7,299 nt of DNA from an uncultured Collinsella sp. (GCA_900550205.1 URRJ01000092.1:1-7299); one strand, 5' to 3'. Positions 1 to 6,240 are shown, counted from the first letter of the stretch. Made by a program: numbers and translations. The notes: generated by a model from the letters alone, not told the origin.

Positions 1-34
1 CGGCCGGTCGCGCTTTTGCGTGCGCGACCGGCCG
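1..34 (-). terminator. Strong GC-rich hairpin closing the Asp23 operon (probable intrinsic terminator)
   Basis: Bases 1-13 and 22-34 are perfect 13-bp inverted repeats around an 8-base loop. The hairpin starts 53 bases past the stop codon of the Asp23-family gene on its transcribed strand. The U-run that would complete an intrinsic terminator would lie left of base 1 and cannot be seen. On the plus strand the stem is not followed by a T-run. Position and stem strength favour a terminator for the minus-strand operon; a bidirectional role cannot be excluded. Confidence 0.65.
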
Positions 35-86
35 GTTAACGTTTTCGCAGATAAACCTGCCTAAATAACCATCTCTTTTTGGTAGA

Positions 87-608
87 TTACTCGTGCTGGT
101 TGGCGTGGTGCTCGTACTCCTCGGGGGTGATAACGTCCTCGATGCGCAGGTTGACGCCTGCAACCTCAAGGCCGGTCATTGCAGCCAAGCGCTCGGTAAC
201 GCGTGCCTTGACGTCGTCGAAAATTGCGGGCGCATAGGCACCGTACTCGATGATGACCGAGATGTTGACGACCACGCGGTTGTCATCGGTGACCTCGACC
301 GTCACGCCCTTGGTCAGATTCTCGGCACCAAACTGCTCCTGCACAAAGTGCATGAGGTTACCCTTCATGCCCAACACGTGCGGCACCTCGCGAGTGGCCA
401 TGGCGACAATCTTCTCGATCACGCCGTTGGAATAGGTCAGCGAGTCCTCGGACTCGTCCGCCTCCTCGTCGTCCTCGTCCGTCTCGTCTTCGGACTCTGC
501 CTCGACGAGCGCCTCGTCCTCGAGCGTTACGTCCTCCGGCTCGGCGGCGACGGCCTCGTTCGTCTCGAGCTCGGTATCGGCTACATCGACCTTCGTGTTA
601 AAAGCCAT
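87..608 (-). CDS. Asp23/Gls24 family envelope stress protein
   Basis: This 173-residue protein belongs to the Asp23/Gls24 (DUF322) family. These are abundant cytosolic proteins held under the membrane by small anchor proteins and linked to alkaline or cell-wall stress. Residues 1-57 are a variable, very acidic leader, with an almost unbroken Asp/Glu run at about 37-56. Residues 58-160 form the family domain: it opens with SNGVIEKIVAMA, continues through REVPHVLGM, and has a beta-rich stretch (VTVEVTDDNRVVVNISVIIEYG) and a helix (VKARVTERLAAMTGLEVAGVNLRI). The tail is His/Glu rich. The ATG at 608 has AGGAGG four bases upstream. It is the last gene of the amaP - DUF2273 - asp23 unit, 44 bases after the preceding stop, and a strong hairpin follows. 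Family assignment is firm. The physiological stress in this organism is unknown, and the acidic leader is longer than in short Gls24 proteins. Confidence 0.93.
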   Translation of the reverse strand: MAFNTKVDVADTELETNEAVAAEPEDVTLEDEALVEAESEDETDEDDEEADESEDSLTYSNGVIEKIVAMATREVPHVLGMKGNLMHFVQEQFGAENLTKGVTVEVTDDNRVVVNISVIIEYGAYAPAIFDDVKARVTERLAAMTGLEVAGVNLRIEDVITPEEYEHHANQHE

Positions 609-652
609 GGTTCCTCCTTATGCCTGCCGCGAATGCGACAGTCGAATACGTA

Positions 653-1030
653 TTAGCGGCCGCTAAACAGGTGCCCGAAGAAGTTGACGATGCCGTTTTC
701 GCCATCACGAATCTGGCCAATCACGGCACCGATCAGTACAAAGAACGCGATGACGAGCGTATCCCACAGGCCCAGCGTAAGCACCAGCACGGCGAGGACA
801 AAGCCAGCGACGGCGCCGAGCGTGGTGTTGGGATGGCGTACGGCGTAGCTCCAGATGGCAGCACCCGTGCCTTTGATGAGACCCATGGCCTCGTCAAAGT
901 CGTTAGCGGCGCTGTCGTGCTGCTCGCCGGGCTCGGGTTTGGCGTCGATGGCGTCGCTTGCCGGCGCAGCGCTCTGATCGATCGTCAAGCGCGGCGTGCG
1001 GGCGGTCTTGTCTTGGTTGGTATCACTCAC
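653..1030 (-). CDS. DUF2273-type small membrane protein (Asp23 partner)
   Basis: This is a 125-residue protein with a hydrophilic N-terminal half (about 1-56, low complexity and charged) and two closely spaced membrane helices at about 71-88 and 90-107. The pattern HPNTTLGAVAGF, then LGLWDTL, then GAVIGQIRDG matches DUF2273 proteins, which sit beside Asp23/Gls24 genes and are thought to help tether them to the membrane. The start is the GTG at 1030: GGAGG lies six bases upstream, and the frame overlaps the end of amaP by 8 bases, so the two are probably translationally coupled. The open frame extends to an ATG at 1231, but that extension is Arg/Pro-rich shadow sequence lying antiframe in amaP and was discarded. 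The cytosolic N-terminal extension is longer than the roughly 60-80 residues usual for the family. Family call is fairly sure; the role is inferred from context. Confidence 0.85.
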   Translation of the reverse strand: MSDTNQDKTARTPRLTIDQSAAPASDAIDAKPEPGEQHDSAANDFDEAMGLIKGTGAAIWSYAVRHPNTTLGAVAGFVLAVLVLTLGLWDTLVIAFFVLIGAVIGQIRDGENGIVNFFGHLFSGR

Positions 1031-1568
1031 CGGAAACCTCCACGGTCTGGACGGTAGTCTTGGACGGCAAAAAACGAACGCGCGCGGTTGTGCCCGGCGT
1101 GCCGAGCATGGTGTCGCAGGCCTGCTCGATACGCTGCTGCATCGCGGTGGCAAGGGAAGCGACGTCCTTATCATCGAGCGCGATGGCTTCGACCTTAAAA
1201 CGGACGCGCGATTCGTCGGAGCCCTGAACACGCGCCTCGATATGCTCGACCATCACGCGATCATCGCGTTCGGCAGCAGCACGGGCACACGAGGAGAGAG
1301 CCGCAAGCGTGACCTCGATATTGCGCTCCCCTGCCGGATGCACGCAGGACGGTTCGCGGCGGGCGAACATCAGGCGGAAAAAGCTCATCAGTACGCCAAG
1401 CGCCACAACGCCGGCACACACCGTGACGACAATACGCGGCGCAGCGTCGCGCATCAGCAACATAAAGCGGTACGTATACGGCCCCCAAAACTGGCAGACA
1501 AGCGTACCCAGCGCCACGATGGCGGCGGCAAGGTACACGATTGCTAGGGCTCGTTTGAGCACGCGCAT
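1023..1568 (-). CDS. amaP: AmaP-like alkaline shock response membrane anchor protein
   Basis: This 181-residue protein has two N-terminal membrane helices (about 8-26 and 45-64) and a cytosolic C-terminal part. Residues 83-170 (VTLAALSSCARAAAE, VRFKVEAIALDDKDVASLATAMQ, then ARVRFLPSK) look like a divergent Asp23-like alpha/beta domain. That arrangement is the one described for AmaP, which anchors Asp23 under the membrane in staphylococci. It is first in the three-gene unit and its stop overlaps the GTG of the DUF2273 gene by 8 bases. The ATG at 1568 is preceded by AAAGGAG six bases upstream. A consensus TATAAT on the same strand lies about 50 bases before the start. The name rests on architecture and neighbours rather than strong sequence identity, so AmaP-like is the safe wording. 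Confidence 0.82.
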   Translation of the reverse strand: MRVLKRALAIVYLAAAIVALGTLVCQFWGPYTYRFMLLMRDAAPRIVVTVCAGVVALGVLMSFFRLMFARREPSCVHPAGERNIEVTLAALSSCARAAAERDDRVMVEHIEARVQGSDESRVRFKVEAIALDDKDVASLATAMQQRIEQACDTMLGTPGTTARVRFLPSKTTVQTVEVSGE

Positions 1569-1618
1569 GCGGCGCTCCTTTCGGATCTCGGTCCACAGAA
1601 TGCAAAACGGTTCGCATC

Positions 1619-1624
1619 ATTATA
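1619..1624 (-). promoter_or_regulatory. Candidate -10 element for the amaP-DUF2273-asp23 operon
   Basis: The minus strand reads a perfect TATAAT here, about 50 bases upstream of the amaP ATG. It would give a leader of roughly 40 bases. No good -35 is visible at 17 bases: the hexamer there reads TATGGC and falls inside the yebC terminator stem. The element also overlaps the U-tract of that terminator. It is a candidate only, since an A/T-rich terminator tail can mimic a -10 by chance. Confidence 0.4.
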
Positions 1625-1627
1625 AAA

Positions 1628-1665
1628 GAGCCGGGTCCGGTGCCATACGCACGCGGATCCGGCTC
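1628..1665 (-). terminator. Intrinsic terminator of yebC
   Basis: Arms 1628-1639 and 1654-1665 pair over 12 bp with one internal mismatch or wobble. Four further inner pairs (GTGC with GCAC) follow across a one-base bulge, leaving a 5-base loop. On the minus strand the stem is followed at once by TTTTATAA. It lies 70 bases past the yebC stop, between yebC and the envelope-stress operon, as expected for a rho-independent terminator. The short U-run, interrupted after four, may allow some readthrough. Confidence 0.8.
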
Positions 1666-1710
1666 ATCTATTCCACGAGGCTTGCATGCTCGCTTCATTA
1701 TGCCCAGATA

Positions 1711-1730
1711 TGCACGGCTTAACCCGTGCA
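1711..1730 (-). other. Short hairpin just after the yebC stop codon
   Basis: TGCACGG (1711-1717) and CCGTGCA (1724-1730) form a 7-bp perfect stem with a 6-base loop, starting four bases after the yebC stop. No U-run follows, so it is unlikely to terminate alone. It forms a tandem pair with the larger hairpin at 1628-1665 and could protect the mRNA 3' end. Confidence 0.5.
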
Positions 1731-1734
1731 GGCG

Positions 1735-2541
1735 CTACTCCTCCTCGAGGGCAGCGATGACCTCGTCGGTCATGTCCATGGTGCTGTAAACATCCTGGAC
1801 GTCGTCGAGCTCCTCGAGACGGTCGATGAGGCGCTGAACCTTCTTGGCGTCGGTACCGGAGACCTCGGTCGGGGTGGTCGGGACCATAGTGGTCTCGGAA
1901 CCCTTGACCTGGATGCCCTGCTCCTCGAGTGCCTTGGAAACAGCCATGACGTCGTTGGCAGCGGTCCAGACAATCCACTCCTCGCCGGCGTCCTCGTAGT
2001 CCTCGCCACCGGCCTCGGCGATCGCCATCATAAACTCATCCTCGTCACCGGCAGCACCGTTGGCGATCATGGTCTCCTTCTTGGCGTTCTCGTCCAGGAC
2101 CTCCTTGGCAACGACGATCTGGCCCTTGCGCTCAAACTGGAAGGCGACAGAGCCGGAGGTGCCCAGGTTGCCGCCAGCGTGGGAGAAGGCGGAACGGACG
2201 TCGGCGGCGGTACGGTTGCGGTTATCGGTCAGGCAGTCGACGTAGACGGCGACACCGGCGGGACCGTAGCCCTCGTACACGATGTTCTCGTAGACAGCGG
2301 CGTCGGCACCCGAACCAAATGCCTTGTCGATAGCGGACTTGATCTTGTCCTTCGGCATGGACTGAGCCTTGGCCTTGGCAACGGCAGCAGCGAGGCTGGC
2401 GTTGTTCTCGGGCAGCGGGTCGCCGCCGAGACGGGCAGCAACGGTGATGTTGCGGCTCAGCTTGGAGAAGAGGGCGGAACGCTTGGCGTCCTGCGCGCCC
2501 TTACGATGCTTGGTTGTGGCCCACTTAGAGTGTCCGGACAT
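1735..2541 (-). CDS. yebC: YebC/PmpR family protein
   Basis: This 268-residue protein begins with the hallmark MSGHSKWATTKHRK and carries other conserved blocks of the family: DAKRSALFSKLSRNI (18-32), VYEGYGPAGVAV (88-99), and CLTDNRNRTAADVR with HAGGNLGTSGSVAF (103-134). The family includes bacterial YebC and mitochondrial TACO1. Members were long annotated as DNA-binding regulators; more recent work describes them as ribosome-associated factors that help translate difficult stretches such as polyproline. Usual length is about 240-250 residues; here an acidic segment around 160-190 and a short acidic tail (MTDEVIAALEEE) add some length. The ATG at 2541 has AGGAG six bases upstream. Two hairpins follow the stop and a 199-base non-coding stretch precedes the gene, so it is probably transcribed alone. 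It is not next to ruvC/ruvAB, its common neighbours in other bacteria. Family identity is certain; the molecular role is from family knowledge. Confidence 0.96.
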   Translation of the reverse strand: MSGHSKWATTKHRKGAQDAKRSALFSKLSRNITVAARLGGDPLPENNASLAAAVAKAKAQSMPKDKIKSAIDKAFGSGADAAVYENIVYEGYGPAGVAVYVDCLTDNRNRTAADVRSAFSHAGGNLGTSGSVAFQFERKGQIVVAKEVLDENAKKETMIANGAAGDEDEFMMAIAEAGGEDYEDAGEEWIVWTAANDVMAVSKALEEQGIQVKGSETTMVPTTPTEVSGTDAKKVQRLIDRLEELDDVQDVYSTMDMTDEVIAALEEE

Positions 2542-2609
2542 ACGTGTCTCCTATCGGTTTCGACCTAAAGCCCAGCGCAGATGCTCGGGCAATATAAACA
2601 AACGTCGTT

Positions 2610-2638
2610 ATGATATACCTACTGGCCTGCGAGATAAA
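2610..2638 (-). promoter_or_regulatory. yebC: Weak candidate promoter of yebC
   Basis: On the minus strand TTTATC (2633-2638) and TATCAT (2610-2615) are separated by 17 bases. They match the -35 at 3 of 6 and the -10 at 5 of 6 positions. The leader would be about 60 bases. The spacing is ideal but the -35 is poor, and this is the most A/T-rich part of the intergenic region, so chance matches are expected. Confidence 0.32.
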
Positions 2639-2671
2639 CCCCAAAATGAAGGCGTCGTGATGATGCAGCCC

Positions 2672-2740
2672 CTTGGTGCAAGGAGATCAGGCTTGTTTGC
2701 GCCAATGTGGTGCAGATTAAGCTGACCCCAATGCACCAAG
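2672..2740 (-). repeat. Inverted-repeat cluster between the membrane protein gene and yebC
   Basis: CTTGGTGCA (minus strand, 2740-2732) directly abuts the stop codon of the upstream gene and has a perfect 9-base complement at 2680-2672. A second, shorter complement TGCACCA lies between them at 2714-2708. The first arm can therefore pair with either later arm, giving two mutually exclusive stems (7 bp with a 17-base loop, or 9 bp with a 51-base loop). No clean U-run follows either. It may be a 3'-end structure of the upstream mRNA or a leader element of yebC. The rest of 2542-2740 holds no gene I can support. Confidence 0.5.
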
Positions 2741-4924
2741 TTAGGACCAGAGGAGGTCGCTGCGGGTGATCGTGGCGCCGATGGCAAAGGGCATGCAGGC
2801 GATGACCGGGTACAGGTAGCGCATGTAGGTCGAGCCGTTGCAGGGGCCGATCAGGCACACGGCGAGCACACCCAGTAGCGGTATCCAGATGGCCAGCGCG
2901 CGCCAGGAATGGCGGCGCAACAGGTAGACCACCACGACGATCATGATCCACACGTAGGTGGCCGAGCTCATGGTGAGCGAGATAAACGGGACGCGCTGCA
3001 CCGCCACGCGATACAGGTTAATCAGGTGGTCGCACCAGCGCACGACCTTGCTATCGACCGGATGGAAGTCAAAGTACTTGAGGTTATCGGGCTTCGCCAT
3101 GATCTCGGCACTGCGCGCCGTACTGTAGACCCATGCATCGCGAGCGCTCGGATAAAAATACCCATAGTAGTTATTGATGAGCGCCGAGATATAGCACCCG
3201 GGGTCCTTTTTGAACATCTGGGCCCACACCTCAAAATAGGCATCGATGTCCTCCTGCGAGGCGTACTCGTTAAAGCAGTTCTTGACGGCGTCGGACTTAT
3301 CGGGGTTGTAGCGGCGGCCCAGGTTCTCGTACTTGAGTACCCGGTCGATCACGGCACGCTCCTCGTCGGTCACCAGGCCGTCGCAGGGCGCCTCCACGAT
3401 CGTGCCATCCTCCTTAACCGTAGGATTCACGCCCGAGTTAAGACCGTCGTGCTTTTGCACAAAACGCGCCGTCTGTTGGAACGGAATCGAAAGCACCTCG
3501 CGCTTGGAGCCGGGCGTGATGTCGTGCGCCGGCATAAAGACCTTGGTGAAGTACATATTAGAGACAAGGCAAAGTGCCAGCACCGCAAGGATGCCAACCC
3601 AGCGTAAGCGCGGCACGCAAAGCGTAGGCGCAGCACTATCCTGCTTAGCTGCACGGTGAGCCGTATGCGCATCCCAGGCGCAAAACGCCGCCGCGATCAC
3701 GCACGCCGCCAGCGGAAACACCAAGCCGCCGTTACGCAAAAACGTGGAACCCAGAGCACCCAGAACGAGCAGTAACCAGTCGTGGCGCGCAAAAAGAACG
3801 GGCCTGGGCTCGCCCACGCGCTCGGCGTTCGCATCACGACGGGGCAGGCCGCAGGCAACGAGCTTGACGGTCTGCACGAGCAAAACCAAAAACGCATCGG
3901 CAAAGAGCACGTCTTTGGTAAGCAGCGCCGCGTAGTTAGAGAACATCGGCATAAGCGCAAAGAACAGCAGCGCCACACCGCGAACGGGCATGCTGACGCC
4001 AAACTTTCGTAGCGACGAGATGGAATAGGCCATGCAGGCGGCCGTGATGACAAATTGGGCACAGGTGTAAATGGCAAGCCCCGCATTGGCGCTGTTAAAA
4101 ACCGAAAGCCCCAACTGCACGCACGAGCCGATGATAGCCGTGTGCACGACCGGATGATGCCCGTTGAGCAGGACATTGGGGTTGAGCAGGCGCAGGTAGT
4201 CGCTCGTACCGTTGGGATAGTTAAACCACTGGCGAATCTGCGCGCCCGTGTCTCCCATAAAAAGGCCGGGCAGCGAGGCAATGAGCGTGGGCACCCAGGC
4301 AATCATGAGCACCAGAAAGGGCCCGGCGAAGGGATGCCTTGAGAGCACGGCGTGGGCCACGCGCCATACGCGGCCAAAGCGCGCCTCCGAAAACGGAATG
4401 CGGCGCGTGCCCAGCCAATCCAGGCACTCAAACGCAAGGTAGAAGGCGACGACCGCCAAGAGCATCCAGCCCGCGCCGCCAATCCAGGCGCAGATGACGC
4501 GCGCCTTGTCGCCAAGGACAAGCTCGGCGGAATCGATAAGATCGTAGCTGCGGCCGAACACCATGCAGATGGCAAAGAGCAGCGACGGCAGAATCACCGA
4601 TGGGCGCCAAGCGTCGCCGCGGCCAAAGAACACGTAGCGAAAGGGCAACGTGAGTAGGCAGGCCAGCGCGAGCAGCATGACCGCGTCGGTGTGACCGGCA
4701 AACGACAGGAGCACCTCGTAGCACACGTAAAGCATACCCGAGGCCTTTGGATCGATCGCCAGGACTGCATTGCTTGACACCGGGGCGGGATCGATGGAAA
4801 ACGCCGTGGTCGCCAGCAGGGCGAGCAAAAAGGCGATGAGCGTCTGCTTGGCGGGATAGCGCTTAAACCAAACAATGCGAGCGGCGTCGCGCGCAGCTGT
4901 TGTGGAGAGGTCGGAATCCTTCAC
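2741..4924 (-). CDS. Large polytopic membrane protein, GT-C-like (DUF6020-like), function unknown
   Basis: This 727-residue protein has about 12-14 hydrophobic segments, including 28-43, 82-100, 108-124, 142-166, 201-223, 261-272, 282-303, 315-332, 336-358, 383-412, 441-458, 652-669 and 675-718. A soluble loop at about 461-645, probably extracytoplasmic, is rich in Tyr/Asn and contains three Cys (514, 550, 577). After an early helix come GDTGAQI (224-230), NGHHPVVHT (254-262), TKDVLFAD (336-343) and LRNGG (396-400). An acidic residue in the first outer loop, then polar KD and RNG motifs, recall GT-C glycosyltransferases that use lipid-linked sugars; from memory it resembles the DUF6020 group. 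Substrate and activity cannot be read from sequence. The start is the GTG at 4924, keeping the first membrane helix; its ribosome site (AAAGG, 11 bases away) is weak. A palindromic terminator separates it from lgt, so it may have its own promoter, which I could not identify. Coding is certain; function is not. Confidence 0.85.
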   Translation of the reverse strand: MKDSDLSTTAARDAARIVWFKRYPAKQTLIAFLLALLATTAFSIDPAPVSSNAVLAIDPKASGMLYVCYEVLLSFAGHTDAVMLLALACLLTLPFRYVFFGRGDAWRPSVILPSLLFAICMVFGRSYDLIDSAELVLGDKARVICAWIGGAGWMLLAVVAFYLAFECLDWLGTRRIPFSEARFGRVWRVAHAVLSRHPFAGPFLVLMIAWVPTLIASLPGLFMGDTGAQIRQWFNYPNGTSDYLRLLNPNVLLNGHHPVVHTAIIGSCVQLGLSVFNSANAGLAIYTCAQFVITAACMAYSISSLRKFGVSMPVRGVALLFFALMPMFSNYAALLTKDVLFADAFLVLLVQTVKLVACGLPRRDANAERVGEPRPVLFARHDWLLLVLGALGSTFLRNGGLVFPLAACVIAAAFCAWDAHTAHRAAKQDSAAPTLCVPRLRWVGILAVLALCLVSNMYFTKVFMPAHDITPGSKREVLSIPFQQTARFVQKHDGLNSGVNPTVKEDGTIVEAPCDGLVTDEERAVIDRVLKYENLGRRYNPDKSDAVKNCFNEYASQEDIDAYFEVWAQMFKKDPGCYISALINNYYGYFYPSARDAWVYSTARSAEIMAKPDNLKYFDFHPVDSKVVRWCDHLINLYRVAVQRVPFISLTMSSATYVWIMIVVVVYLLRRHSWRALAIWIPLLGVLAVCLIGPCNGSTYMRYLYPVIACMPFAIGATITRSDLLWS

Positions 4925-4962
4925 AGTCCAAAAAGCCTTTCTAGAAACCTATCAAACTCGGC

Positions 4963-5003
4963 AAAACCACCACAAAGGTGCCTGTCCCCTTTGTGGTGGT
5001 TTT
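4963..5003 (-). terminator. Perfect 14-bp palindrome after lgt, terminator with REP-like core
   Basis: AAAACCACCACAAA (4963-4976) and its exact reverse complement (4990-5003) flank a 13-base loop, GGTGCCTGTCCCC. It begins five bases past the lgt stop. Because the arms end in A4/T4, either strand gives a stem whose 3' arm ends in UUUU, so it can act as a bidirectional intrinsic terminator. The loop plus adjacent bases, read on the minus strand as CAAAGGGGACAGGCACCTTTG, contain a GGGGACAGGCACC core that I recall from dispersed REP-like palindromes in several bacteria. A copy count in the genome would settle whether it is repeated. Confidence 0.72.
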
Positions 5004-5008
5004 GGTGG

Positions 5009-5830
5009 TTAGACGTCCAGGTAGACGCGCTGGGGCTGGTTGCGGCGACGGGCGAAGATGATGAGCGCCAGGCCCGCGATTACGAGCGGCAGGCTCAGCA
5101 GCTGACCCATGGTGATAACACCGCCCAGCAGATACCCCAGCTGCGCATCGGGCACGCGCACAAACTCAATCAAAAAGCGAACGATACCGTAGCCCATCAC
5201 AAAGACGCCCATAAACGTACCCTGGGGCAGCAGCGGTTTTTTGCGACTGAGCGCCTGCAGGATGCAAAAGAGCACGATGCCCTCGAGAAACGCCTCGTAG
5301 AGCTGGGAGGGATGGCGCGGCATATCGCCCGCGGTGCCGCCAAAGACCACACCCCAGGGCAGATCGGTCGGCTTGCCCCACAGCTCGCCGTTCACGAAGT
5401 TGGCGCAACGTCCCAGGCACAGCGCCAGCGGAGCACCGATAACGGCAAGGTCGGCGATGGTCCAGGCGTCGAGCTTATACATGCGGCACACGATGATGCC
5501 GCCCAAGATACCGCCGACCAGGCCACCGTGGAAGCTCATGCCGCCCTCATTGGTGGCAAAGATCTCGAGCGGGTGGGCCCAATAGTAGCCATCACCGTAA
5601 AAGACGACGTAGAACAGGCGCGCGCCGATAATAAGGCCAAAGACCGCGCCGACCACGACGCTCGTCAGGTCATCGATCGTGATGTTGAAACCCCAGCGGC
5701 GCTGCGTGCGATACATGACGACTGCCGTAAGCAGGGCGCCGACCACATAGGCCAGACCGTACCAGTAGATCGTGATGGGACCCGCCGAGATCGCGACGGG
5801 GTCAAGCATATGGTAGAGGTCGTTGAGCAT
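5009..5830 (-). CDS. lgt: Prolipoprotein diacylglyceryl transferase
   Basis: Lgt moves a diacylglyceryl group from phosphatidylglycerol to the lipobox cysteine of prolipoproteins in the cytoplasmic membrane, the first step of lipoprotein maturation. With the start at 5830 the protein has 273 residues, normal for the family, and about seven membrane helices. Conserved pieces are YWYGLAY (22-28), MSFHGGLVGG (98-107) with His101, the signature GRCANFVNGELWGKPT (140-155) with Arg141 and Asn144, RHPSQLYE (172-179), and YGIVRFLIEFVRVPD (214-228). By the E. coli numbering I remember, these match His103, Arg143, Asn146, Arg239, Glu243 and Arg246. The frame extends to an ATG at 5890, but the extra 20 residues are Arg/Pro/Gly-rich, have no ribosome site and fall in a hairpin. 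The chosen ATG has AGGGGG six bases upstream. A palindromic terminator follows the stop. Identity is essentially certain. Confidence 0.97.
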   Translation of the reverse strand: MLNDLYHMLDPVAISAGPITIYWYGLAYVVGALLTAVVMYRTQRRWGFNITIDDLTSVVVGAVFGLIIGARLFYVVFYGDGYYWAHPLEIFATNEGGMSFHGGLVGGILGGIIVCRMYKLDAWTIADLAVIGAPLALCLGRCANFVNGELWGKPTDLPWGVVFGGTAGDMPRHPSQLYEAFLEGIVLFCILQALSRKKPLLPQGTFMGVFVMGYGIVRFLIEFVRVPDAQLGYLLGGVITMGQLLSLPLVIAGLALIIFARRRNQPQRVYLDV

Positions 5831-5857
5831 ATCGATCCCCCTGCTCCCTACATACAA

Positions 5858-5890
5858 ATGCGGCCGCGGGCCTTGCGCTCGCAGCCGCAT
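5858..5890 (-). other. Stem-loop between the NifU-like gene and lgt
   Basis: Arms 5858-5868 and 5880-5890 pair over 11 bp with one mismatch that becomes a G-U wobble in the minus-strand RNA. The loop has 11 bases. Downstream on that strand comes only a weak ATTTGTATG, not a true U-run. It lies 50 bases past the NifU-like stop and 28 bases before the lgt start. It may be an inefficient terminator or an attenuator-like break between the two genes. Confidence 0.5.
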
Positions 5891-5939
5891 ATCTGGGCGT
5901 AACGTCTATGCGGAGCATGTCGTCCGCAGCTTTCGCAGC

Positions 5940-6218
5940 TTAGAACGGCGCGTACTCGTCGTACAGATCGTCGGTCTCGCCGGAAGCATTGACCTGCTCG
6001 ACGCGGGTAACGCCGGGCACGTGCTCCTTCAGGATGCGCTCGATACCCATGGACAGAGTCAGTGCACTCATAGGGCAGCCGGCGCAGGCGCCCTGCAGTT
6101 CCAGCTTGACGACACCCTCGTCGTCGACGCCCACATACTCCATATCGCCGCCGTCGGCCTGCAGGTTGGGGCGAATCTCTTCAAGAACCTTCTTAAGCAG
6201 CTCTTCGTTAACAGCCAC
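5940..6218 (-). CDS. NifU C-terminal-domain iron-sulfur scaffold/carrier protein
   Basis: This 92-residue protein is a stand-alone NifU C-terminal (Nfu-type) domain. These proteins bind an Fe-S cluster, usually [4Fe-4S], through a CxxC motif across a dimer and pass it to target enzymes in the cytoplasm. The family pattern is complete: LLKKVLEEIRPNLQADGGD (7-25), VKLELQGACAGCPMS (37-51) with Cys45 and Cys48, and TLSMGIERILKEHVPGV (54-70). The length of about 80-95 residues is typical. The start is a GTG at 6218 with AAAGGAG five bases upstream. No other Fe-S assembly gene is in the window, so targets cannot be guessed. A 171-base gap precedes it, with a small palindrome in the presumed leader; lgt follows after 109 bases and a stem-loop. 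Confidence 0.94.
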   Translation of the reverse strand: MAVNEELLKKVLEEIRPNLQADGGDMEYVGVDDEGVVKLELQGACAGCPMSALTLSMGIERILKEHVPGVTRVEQVNASGETDDLYDEYAPF

Positions 6219-6240
6219 AGGGGCTCCTTTCTCACAATAA

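Noticed and set aside
425..560. CTCGTCCTCG-like repetitive DNA in the asp23 gene, considered as a tandem repeat
   Set aside because: It only reflects the Asp/Glu-rich leader (GAG/GAC codons); there is no fixed unit length.
1031..1231. N-terminal extension of the DUF2273 frame to an ATG at 1231
   Set aside because: The added 67 residues are Arg/Pro/Ser-rich and overlap amaP in another register. The GTG at 1030 has a good ribosome site and fits coupling.
1726..2568. 280-codon plus-strand open frame opposite yebC
   Set aside because: It is antisense to a gene with unmistakable family motifs, encodes a Gly/Val/Leu/Asp-rich product typical of reverse-strand shadows in GC-rich DNA, and has no ribosome site.
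5831..5890. Longer lgt start at the ATG at 5890
   Set aside because: The extra 20 residues are not Lgt-like, have no ribosome site and are coded inside a stem-loop.
4991..5902. 303-codon plus-strand open frame covering all of lgt
   Set aside because: It is longer than lgt but fully antisense to it. The product is hydrophilic, rich in His/Asp/Ala/Gln and without family motifs, as expected from codon bias.
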